This document shows positions 1 to 5,535 of a DNA stretch of 14,176 bases, piece by piece. Origin of the DNA: an uncultured Lachnospiraceae bacterium (GTDB lineage Bacteria > Bacillota > Clostridia > Lachnospirales > Lachnospiraceae); NCBI GenBank assembly GCA_910589635.1, contig CAJUTD010000013.1, positions 36,425-50,600 of the forward strand, read 5' to 3'. The stretch's first letter is position 1. Every line of letters starts with the position of its first letter. Made by a program: the position numbers and the translations under genes. The notes below the pieces were generated by a model. The model made no database searches. It was not told where the DNA came from and saw only the letters and a program-made list of their open reading frames with translations.

Positions 1-29
1 TGCACGAGCACGATCACGAATATTTCCCT

Positions 30-71
30 AAAAAAGAAGTCCCAAAAACCACAAACGGTTTGAGGAACTTC
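30..71 (-). terminator. Intrinsic terminator of the zinc-ribbon membrane protein gene
   Basis: Read on the minus strand, an outer stem GAAGTTCC / GGGACTTC (8 pairs, one G-U) encloses a 2x2 internal loop and an inner stem AAACC / GGTTT around the loop GTTTGT. It is followed immediately by TTTTTT (positions 35 to 30). It begins 22 bases after the stop codon of the upstream gene. On the plus strand the hairpin is followed by TTCACT, so it should act on the minus strand only. Confidence 0.75.
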
Positions 72-92
72 TTCACTCTTTGCAATTATATC

Positions 93-488
93 TTAACTCT
101 TCTTAATAAATTCTCTCTTACACTTGGGGCAGGTAATGCATATCCTCCCCTTACCCTTGGGCACTCTTACTTTCTGCTTACAGGAAGGACATCTGTAAAA
201 ATGGTAATCCCTGCGCTGTCTAAAATGCTCTTTGCGCCGGTTCCACTTAACCACCAGACGATATCTCCCATTCAGGTACTTCTGGTTCTCCGCATATCTT
301 TGCTCAATCTTCTTGGACATCATGCGATAATATTCATACACCATGAGGCCTAATGCAAGTATATAAAAAATATCCAGCCTCGTAAACAGTGAAACTAACA
401 GAAAAATTATAGAAATTCCCATCAGTAACCGCCCAAGCTGGTCAGCGCCATATCTTCCCATCATAAATTGTTGTATCTTCTGTTTCAT
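93..488 (-). CDS. Small two-TM membrane protein with C-terminal zinc ribbon, hypothetical
   Basis: This encodes a 131-residue protein of unknown function. Residues about 21 to 55 are hydrophobic and could form one long or two short membrane segments. They are followed by a basic, charged stretch (about 58 to 98). The C-terminus has two CxxC pairs (C100/C103 and C120/C123), the pattern of a zinc ribbon, and ends in lysines. The frame stays open up to 548, but the ATG at 488 is preferred: GGAGA lies 7 bases upstream of it, and the only good sigma-A promoter (520-548) overlaps the start of the longer reading, which would therefore lie before the transcription start. The predicted topology puts the zinc ribbon in the cytoplasm. 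Similar small proteins are common as uncharacterised genes in Clostridia; no function should be inferred. It forms a single-gene unit with its own promoter and terminator. Confidence 0.8.
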   Translation of the reverse strand: MKQKIQQFMMGRYGADQLGRLLMGISIIFLLVSLFTRLDIFYILALGLMVYEYYRMMSKKIEQRYAENQKYLNGRYRLVVKWNRRKEHFRQRRDYHFYRCPSCKQKVRVPKGKGRICITCPKCKREFIKKS

Positions 489-519
489 CTCTCCGTCTCC
501 TATGTGGTATGTTTCCTCC

Positions 520-548
520 ATGGTAGCGCAGAAAAAATAGGAAGTCAA
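520..548 (-). promoter_or_regulatory. Sigma-A promoter for the zinc-ribbon protein gene
   Basis: On the minus strand TTGACT (548-543) is followed, after exactly 17 bases, by TACCAT (525-520). The expected transcription start is near 513, about 25 bases before the ATG at 488, leaving room for the GGAGA site. The -35 matches the consensus at 5 of 6 positions and the -10 at 4 of 6. Confidence 0.6.
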
Positions 549-617
549 TGGAGTTATTTTCTTTTAAGAATTGTTTATGATTTGGTAATAAATCTAGTAC
601 GCACAGTAAACTTTGGA

Positions 618-969
618 AATAAGCAGGGCTGTAAGCCGGGTTATGTCGTGGATAATCATCTATCTAGCCTGACTGTTGCCAGCCAGATCCTGCGACCTAC
701 CTGAAGCTGGCGGGCCGCTTCAACGCTTCTGTTCGGTCTTGCTTCGGATGGGGTTTACATGTGCCCTGCCCGTTGCCGGACAGGCGGTAGTCTCTTACAC
801 TGCCCTTCCACCCTTACTATCTGCATAGCAGATAGCGGTACATTTCTGTTGCACTGTCCTTGGAGTCGCCTCCACCGGCCGTTAGCCGACATCCTGCCCT
901 GTGAAGCCCGGACTTTCCTCACCTGCGGTCTTTCGACGCTTGCAGCCGCGATTATCTGCCCTACTTATT
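618..969 (-). ncRNA. rnpB: RNase P RNA (rnpB), bacterial type A
   Basis: This is the catalytic RNA of RNase P, which matures the 5' ends of tRNAs together with the RnpA protein. The minus strand contains the conserved elements in order: GAGGAAAGTCCGGGCTTC near the 5' end, a P12-like hairpin CTATCTGC-TAT-GCAGATAG, AGACTACCGC, CATGTAAACCCC, AGATAGATGATTATC, and ACATAACCCGGCTTACAG near the 3' end. The ends are set by a 12-bp P1 helix: AATAAGTAGGGC (969-958) pairs with GCCCTGCTTATT (629-618) with one G-U pair. That gives about 352 nt, normal for type A. The precursor probably starts near 992. No convincing intrinsic terminator follows; the 69-base AT-rich gap to the next gene has only weak short hairpins. 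Confidence 0.96.
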
Positions 970-998
970 CCATAACTGTCAAATGGCAGCTCTGCCTT

Positions 999-1027
999 AT
1001 CATATCATAAGCCAAGGCAGAAAACAA
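999..1027 (-). promoter_or_regulatory. Sigma-A promoter of rnpB
   Basis: On the minus strand TTGTTT (1027-1022) and TATGAT (1004-999) are separated by exactly 17 bases. This predicts initiation near 992, about 23 bases before the P1 helix. The -35 hexamer lies in the T-tract of the terminator that ends the preceding gene, so the two signals overlap. Confidence 0.6.
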
Positions 1028-1058
1028 CCCTGGCAATGCAGGCCTGCATGCCAGGGTT
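1021..1058 (-). terminator. Intrinsic terminator of the secreted glycosidase-like gene
   Basis: A near-perfect inverted repeat occupies 1026-1058. The arms AACCCTGGC / GCCAGGGTT continue inward into ATGCAGG / CCTGCAT, with one unpaired base. On the minus strand it is followed by the T-rich tail GTTTTC. It starts 18 bases after the TAG stop at 1077-1079. The plus side lacks a T-run, so termination is expected only for minus-strand transcripts. Confidence 0.8.
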
Positions 1059-1076
1059 ACAGTTATCTATCATGTA

Positions 1077-4000
1077 CTAGCGAATTTTAATTTTCACGCT
1101 GGCTTTCTTATTCGTGCCGTCCGTGGAAACAACGCGTATGGTGACGGTTTTTCCCTTTCCCGCACGTCTAGCTGTGACTTTTCCCTTGGAGGTGACCGTC
1201 GCATATTTTTTGTTGGAACTGCTCCACTTCAAAGTTTTATTGACTGTTTTGCCGTTTTTCCCTTCCGCCTTCACAACTGTTTTCAGCGTGACTTTCTTTC
1301 CCACTTTCAGCGTCTTAGGTTTATTTTTAATTGTCACTTTCTTGACACCGTATTTCATGATTTTTATGCGCACAGACGCATATTTTTTGCTGCCATCTTT
1401 GGCAGTCGCTTTGATAGTGACAGTCTTCCCCTTTCCCGTACGTTTTGTCGTCACCACTCCTTTGCTGTTTACGGTAGCATATTTCTTATTGCTGCTCGTC
1501 CATTTCACAGCAGGGTTGCTCGCCTTTTTCGGCGTCACGCCCGCCTTCAAAGCTACCTTTTTCCCGGCGGCAATCTGTTTGGAAGGAGCGCTGATGGATA
1601 CGTTCTTCACCTTGACTTTTGCAGGTGTGTTATTGATTGGCGGTTTATTATTTCCCGGCTTATTATCGTCTCCTGTTCCTTCGTTACCGCCCGGATTTCC
1701 TTCGCTGTTTTTCTTCACTGACAACAACAGAGACGGCGCCATATCTGTGTCAGCTTCCGTCATATTCTGCGCGCCCTCGCGGCTGACAAAAGAAAGCTCC
1801 CAGCCTTTTGCGTCACAGACTGCAACGGAAAATGTCTGCGCATCCTTATCCAATGCCCGCACCCACTCCGTCACATCAATCGTCACTTTCGTTCCATCTA
1901 TGGCCTGGCTTGTACTGTATTGCTTATCTTGCGCCATGATAACATTGTTCTTATCGACCTGAAACGGCGAAGAGGATTTGATACTGGATGTGCTCAGCGT
2001 TGGCATGTTCGTCCACTTTAATTCTGCCTCGCTCCATTCTCCCGTAACCGGAACTGCCAGTAAGGTGTCTTCTCCGGTTACACGGCTGTCGCGACGTCCA
2101 ATATAGGTAAGCTGAATCTCTGCTTTATCAAGCTTTTCCAGGCTTTCTCTGATTTTCCCCGCGTCAAATGACAGGAACGAAATTTTGGAATCCCTGTTAT
2201 CACTGGTATTGCTACCCACTGCCTCGCCAAAAATGCCAACCGTGGAATTGTCTGAAACAGCATCACTCATACGCATCGTGCGTATATAGTCTTGTGTCCC
2301 GTAATTTTCCTCTTTTTCAGCCTGATAAGATTTCACAGTTGCATCTGCCAGGACTCTGGCCGAGACAATCTCAAATTTTGCTGATTTTACGGTAATTTCC
2401 ACACTCTTTTTCGTGGTTTCATATTGATCGGAAGCCGTAAAGACTACTGTATACCTGCCAACTTGTGCCTCCGCCGGTGTCCAGGTAAACTTGCCTGTAG
2501 CAGAACTGAACGCCGCTCCTTCTGGTAAAGTGCCCTCCTCCACATCAAGCGTGACCGCACCTTGATCCGCATCCTGTGCCTGCACAGTAAACGCAAGGGT
2601 TTTCCCGGCAACTATCTCACTGGAGCTGAAAATAGGCTGTGAGAATGACGGGGCATGGTTATCAATCCAGTCATGTGCATCGTTTGTGACTTCCGTTGTC
2701 GTTAGCTTTGACTGGCTGCTCACAGTCACCCGCTCCCCGCCCACATAATGGTTCTTAACGGTCAAATCTTTGACATTGCTCACATAGCTGCCTGCATCTC
2801 CATTGGAAAACCAACAACCATCAAGCGTCACGCTGGCAATCTTGTTTTCTGCATCAAGCCCATTGATGTTAAAGTTCGTGCCCACCCGGGTAGTATCAAA
2901 AGAACAATTTGTAAACGTGAGCGATTCATATCGCGGATAAGGCCTCTTATTCCCTGTCCCGTTCTGAACCGTAATTCCATTGCCGCCTCCGGTAAAATTC
3001 GTAGTATTTACATTATTAAATGTGTAATCCTTCATGGCATGTTCATAAGCGTCATGTCCCAGGCGAATGCCGTTGCCACCGCCAAAGCTCCAGCCCAGCG
3101 TATTGCTGACAGACACATGAAAAGAATCCTCCGTGTCCCACTGTAAGCAGTCGCTGTTGTACTGGTCATACCCTGGAACTGTATTCGGAAATCCATCGCT
3201 GGGATTATAATGCCCGCTGGCAAAATTATCGTCATTTCCCAATGTCAAAGCACCATTGATCGTCAGATTCTGCGCGCTCGCCATATCAAGTCCATCCACC
3301 CAGGGCTGATTGTAAGGGGTCAGCCCTTTTATATTATTTAACGTACAGTTTTTGCTCCCATGAGATTCCCAATTCCACTGCTTGGCGTCACGCACATAAG
3401 TATCTTGAAAAACAATATCAGAAGAACGCACAATCATCACGCCGCCCTGGTGGCAGCTGTCTTTCGCATCATGGCGGTCCTTTCTGTAATTCTCCACGCC
3501 GTTTCCGTCAAAAATGCCCCTGCCGGAAATTGTGATGTCAGACGAGTCCCAGATTCCGATGGCCGGTTCCATCGCCTGCATACATTCCTGAATGCGGTTT
3601 TTTACCAAAGCGCCTTCTTCCAGGTAAATCTTGACGTGCTTTCCCTGGCGGCCACGGATTTCCAAACCGGAACAAATATAAGTCCCTGCCGGGAAATACA
3701 AGGTATCATAAGGAGACCCTTCTGCATAAATTGCATCCAATGCCGCCTGCAAGGCATAGCTTGCATCATCTGTTGTCATCTTGCGCTTATCCGGGAAACG
3801 AACCTGTGCGGTGCCATTGTCCACCAATTTTCCGGCCTCATAAACCGTACCGCCAGTTGTCGTACCCGCCGGCTCTGCCTGCTGTGCCTCAGAATTCGGA
3901 TGTTCCTGCAAATACTGCTCCATAAAATTCTTAAAGTTGAGCACATTAGCATCCGCCGGATCGGGAATATCCTCCGCCCGTTCAGGCGGGTCATTGATGA

Positions 4001-4469
4001 TGGCGAGATACGGTTTGCCTGCCTGGTCTGCCGGACCGCCGTTAATCATCACAAAAGCATAGCGAAGTTTATCGGACATCGTAAATGTCACACTGCGCTT
4101 ATCACCACTGATACGAAGCGCCTCCTTGGGGTAATAACGCTGCGGATAAACCGCCACCTCATTTATGGTTTCCGATACCCGCACCGTATACTCCGGCGTG
4201 GCGTCCGCAGACGCAGCGCGGGCGATATCAAAGTTATTTCCATTTCTGCTGTATTTAATGACCGGAACTTCTATGCCATTTGCCGTCAGAGTATATTTTG
4301 CAGACCTCTCATCTCCCGGCGTGTCTGCGTAGATATGTACCTCCCCTTCTGATGCCTGCACTTTTTGCACCTGTGACTGGGGAGATACTATGACATTTCC
4401 CAGAACCAATGCAAATGATAACACCAGCGACAACATCTTGCGCTTGTTTAATTTCTGCCTGCTTCCCAT
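1077..4469 (-). CDS. Secreted multidomain beta-helix glycosidase, GH28/GH49-like, with CBM96-like and BIG2 domains
   Basis: This is a 1130-residue exported protein, probably polysaccharide-degrading. The signal peptide is about residues 1-39 (basic start, hydrophobic core 12-29, likely cut after VQA). A beta-sandwich resembling GH49 N-domains covers about 42-165. A right-handed beta-helix covers about 222-600, with candidate catalytic Asp392 (VDGLD) and Asp413/Asp414 (GNDD), the 21/22-residue spacing of GH28. Where polygalacturonases have GHG and RIK, this protein has GNG (465-467) and TVQ (500-502), so a galacturonan substrate is unlikely. A putative Ig domain (605-695), a DNRLRE/CBM96-like domain (about 700-918), a Gly/Asn/Pro linker (921-949) and two Lys-rich BIG2 repeats (951-1130) follow. 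There is no LPXTG motif. GGAGGAGG lies 7 bases before the ATG. The AraC-family gene directly upstream is its likely regulator. Export and fold are fairly certain; family and substrate are not. Confidence 0.85.
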   Translation of the reverse strand: MGSRQKLNKRKMLSLVLSFALVLGNVIVSPQSQVQKVQASEGEVHIYADTPGDERSAKYTLTANGIEVPVIKYSRNGNNFDIARAASADATPEYTVRVSETINEVAVYPQRYYPKEALRISGDKRSVTFTMSDKLRYAFVMINGGPADQAGKPYLAIINDPPERAEDIPDPADANVLNFKNFMEQYLQEHPNSEAQQAEPAGTTTGGTVYEAGKLVDNGTAQVRFPDKRKMTTDDASYALQAALDAIYAEGSPYDTLYFPAGTYICSGLEIRGRQGKHVKIYLEEGALVKNRIQECMQAMEPAIGIWDSSDITISGRGIFDGNGVENYRKDRHDAKDSCHQGGVMIVRSSDIVFQDTYVRDAKQWNWESHGSKNCTLNNIKGLTPYNQPWVDGLDMASAQNLTINGALTLGNDDNFASGHYNPSDGFPNTVPGYDQYNSDCLQWDTEDSFHVSVSNTLGWSFGGGNGIRLGHDAYEHAMKDYTFNNVNTTNFTGGGNGITVQNGTGNKRPYPRYESLTFTNCSFDTTRVGTNFNINGLDAENKIASVTLDGCWFSNGDAGSYVSNVKDLTVKNHYVGGERVTVSSQSKLTTTEVTNDAHDWIDNHAPSFSQPIFSSSEIVAGKTLAFTVQAQDADQGAVTLDVEEGTLPEGAAFSSATGKFTWTPAEAQVGRYTVVFTASDQYETTKKSVEITVKSAKFEIVSARVLADATVKSYQAEKEENYGTQDYIRTMRMSDAVSDNSTVGIFGEAVGSNTSDNRDSKISFLSFDAGKIRESLEKLDKAEIQLTYIGRRDSRVTGEDTLLAVPVTGEWSEAELKWTNMPTLSTSSIKSSSPFQVDKNNVIMAQDKQYSTSQAIDGTKVTIDVTEWVRALDKDAQTFSVAVCDAKGWELSFVSREGAQNMTEADTDMAPSLLLSVKKNSEGNPGGNEGTGDDNKPGNNKPPINNTPAKVKVKNVSISAPSKQIAAGKKVALKAGVTPKKASNPAVKWTSSNKKYATVNSKGVVTTKRTGKGKTVTIKATAKDGSKKYASVRIKIMKYGVKKVTIKNKPKTLKVGKKVTLKTVVKAEGKNGKTVNKTLKWSSSNKKYATVTSKGKVTARRAGKGKTVTIRVVSTDGTNKKASVKIKIR
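1080..1619 (-). repeat. Two BIG2 (bacterial Ig-like group 2) repeats, strongly cationic
   Basis: Residues 951-1130 of the secreted protein form two similar units of about 90 residues. Each has the BIG2 signature around W-S-S-N-K-K-Y-A-T-V and a GKGKTVTI strand. By hand count about 46 of the 180 residues are Lys, against only 3 acidic residues. In Lachnospiraceae such tails are common on secreted enzymes. Binding to the anionic cell wall is a plausible role but is inferred. Confidence 0.8.
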
Positions 4470-4490
4470 ATCGCATCCTCCTCCATTAAA

Positions 4491-4523
4491 ATAATATTTA
4501 TAGTTTTATTTTAATACAATCAA
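4491..4523 (-). promoter_or_regulatory. Candidate promoter region of the secreted glycosidase-like gene
   Basis: Two overlapping weak options are visible on the minus strand. One is TTGTAT (4519-4514), 17 bases, TATTAT (4496-4491). The other is TTGATT (4523-4518), 15 bases, TATAAA (4502-4497). The first would start transcription almost at the ribosome binding site; the second has a short spacer. A weak basal promoter needing an activator would fit an AraC-controlled gene, but the choice cannot be settled by eye. Confidence 0.35.
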
Positions 4524-4571
4524 AAGAGTATTTGTGTTCATTTTTGAGGAAAAAATGCGCATTTTTAATAC
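4509..4571 (-). repeat. Direct repeat GTATTAAAA, possible AraC-family operator half-sites
   Basis: The 9-mer GTATTAAAA occurs twice in the same orientation on the minus strand, at 4517-4509 and 4571-4563, 54 bases apart or close to five helical turns. The nearer copy overlaps the candidate -35. AraC-type regulators usually bind direct repeats, so this is a candidate site pair. In such AT-rich DNA a chance match is quite possible. Confidence 0.25.
4551..4566 (-). promoter_or_regulatory. 16-bp perfect palindrome between regulator and enzyme gene
   Basis: AAAAATGCGCATTTTT reads the same on both strands and lies 7 bases after the stop of the AraC-family gene. On the minus strand it continues as six T residues in all, so it could be a weak terminator for the regulator, although the stem is mostly A-T with a tiny loop. 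It could equally be an operator for a dimeric protein. The sequence does not decide between these. Confidence 0.35.
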
Positions 4572-4573
4572 TT

Positions 4574-5497
4574 TTATTCCAGCCATCCACGCAGCACCTT
4601 TGTCTGATAACTCACAAATTCCCTGTTCGTTGAGGACTTGAGCCTCCATTGCTTAGGTGAATCTCCTACAATCTTTTTAAAATTACGCTCAAAGGTAGAG
4701 ACGGACGTATATCCCACTTTCCAGGCCAGTTCATGCACCTGGTAATCTTTCTTTTGCAGAAAATCACAGGCCTTTTGTATGCGCACAGAATTGATATATT
4801 CTAAGGGAGATACCTTCATACAGTTTCGGAACAATTTACGAAAATACGGCTCACTGATACTGCATTCTCCCGCCAAAGCCTTAACCTTAATGTTCTCATG
4901 GTAATGCGTCTCAATATATACCAAAGCAGGCCGGATTTTCTCAACATGCAATGATTGTTTCTTTTGGTTCTCGGACATGCGCTCATTCAGGCGTACAAGT
5001 TCCTGGAGCAGCACGAACATATAACCGCACACTGCTTCCCTGTTGAATTCTTTCTGTGCGCGGTTTTCCTCAAGGATCGCACGCACCACACCGGAAAGGC
5101 CCGGATAATCCTCAGATTCAATAATAATTGGAAATTGTGTAATCTGCTCCAGGATTTTCATTCCCTGGTACTCGTCCCACTGATAACTGCGCTCTACAAA
5201 ACTGGAAAGATCAAGGTACAGCCACTCCCAACGGCAGACGCCGCCCTCCTTGCTGTGCACGCCATGAGGGAAATTGCTGGGAATCAGGGAAATAGTTCCA
5301 GCTCTATAGCGCTCAGATTTATCACCCAAAAAGACTACTCCCTCCCCAAAATAGCAGTAGCCAATCTCATAAAAGTTATGGAAATGCTGTTCCCCAGTCC
5401 GATACGTCGTAATCCAACTGTCCCCCAGCAATGCTAAATCATATCTGCCCACGGGCATCTCATAATAGCGAAATTCTTCTATCTTCTTTACTGTCAT
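4574..5497 (-). CDS. AraC-family transcriptional regulator
   Basis: This is a 307-residue cytoplasmic DNA-binding protein. The N-terminal half (about 15-165) is a cupin-like sensor domain, with the typical H-x-H-x-x-x-E pattern at H38-H40/E44 and the IPSNFPHGVHS segment at 72-82. This arrangement usually binds a sugar or small effector. The C-terminal half (about 185-288) is the AraC DNA-binding domain with two helix-turn-helix units: about 204-226 (IKVKALAGECSISEPYFRKL) and about 253-277, ending in the family signature VGYTSVSTFERNFKK. The start is fixed by an in-frame stop three codons upstream; GAGG lies 9 bases before the ATG. It precedes the secreted glycosidase-like gene on the same strand with a 104-base gap, so control of that enzyme, probably in response to its products, is the natural inference. 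It begins only 36 bases after the uridine-kinase-like gene and may be partly co-transcribed with it. The effector is unknown. Confidence 0.92.
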   Translation of the reverse strand: MTVKKIEEFRYYEMPVGRYDLALLGDSWITTYRTGEQHFHNFYEIGYCYFGEGVVFLGDKSERYRAGTISLIPSNFPHGVHSKEGGVCRWEWLYLDLSSFVERSYQWDEYQGMKILEQITQFPIIIESEDYPGLSGVVRAILEENRAQKEFNREAVCGYMFVLLQELVRLNERMSENQKKQSLHVEKIRPALVYIETHYHENIKVKALAGECSISEPYFRKLFRNCMKVSPLEYINSVRIQKACDFLQKKDYQVHELAWKVGYTSVSTFERNFKKIVGDSPKQWRLKSSTNREFVSYQTKVLRGWLE

Positions 5498-5535
5498 TTT
5501 GATTTACCTCATGCCAACTCACTGGGTCCCTCCTT
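5460..5535 (-). other. Possible 20-codon upstream ORF with strong ribosome binding site
   Basis: AAGGAGG (5535-5529) overlaps the TAA stop of the uridine-kinase-like gene and is 6 bases upstream of a GTG (5522-5520). That GTG opens a frame of 20 codons ending in TGA at 5460-5462. The frame runs through the start codon of the AraC-family gene (5497) in another frame. The strong site is too far, 31 bases, to serve the regulator itself. It may be a leader or coupling ORF, or a relic; there is no proof of translation. Confidence 0.25.

Noticed and set aside
1..29. Possible plus-strand gene tail: three CACGAN hexamers that could encode His/Glu/Asp-rich HEHDHE
   Set aside because: That frame runs on across the zinc-ribbon gene to about 353 without a stop. 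The other frames stop at 31 or 63 and give uninformative tails. Too little sequence is present to call a gene.
549..617. rnpB terminator in the gap after the 3' end
   Set aside because: Only short AT hairpins (such as TTTAT/ATAAA) without a T-run are visible.
975..980. Perfect -35 hexamer TTGACA on the minus strand next to the rnpB 5' end
   Set aside because: No -10 lies at 16-18 bases; the only GATAAT is about 20 bases away and already inside the mature RNA. The TTGTTT/TATGAT pair is better placed.
1114..1962. Long plus-strand open frame of 282 codons opposite the BIG2/CBM96-like region
   Set aside because: It is the antisense of a clearly coding, domain-bearing gene, has no ribosome binding site and no recognisable protein features. 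It reflects codon bias of the Lys-rich region.
3360..4352. Plus-strand open frame of 330 codons opposite the N-terminal half of the glycosidase-like gene
   Set aside because: It mirrors the real gene, with no family similarity and an atypical composition rich in Arg, Ile and Cys.
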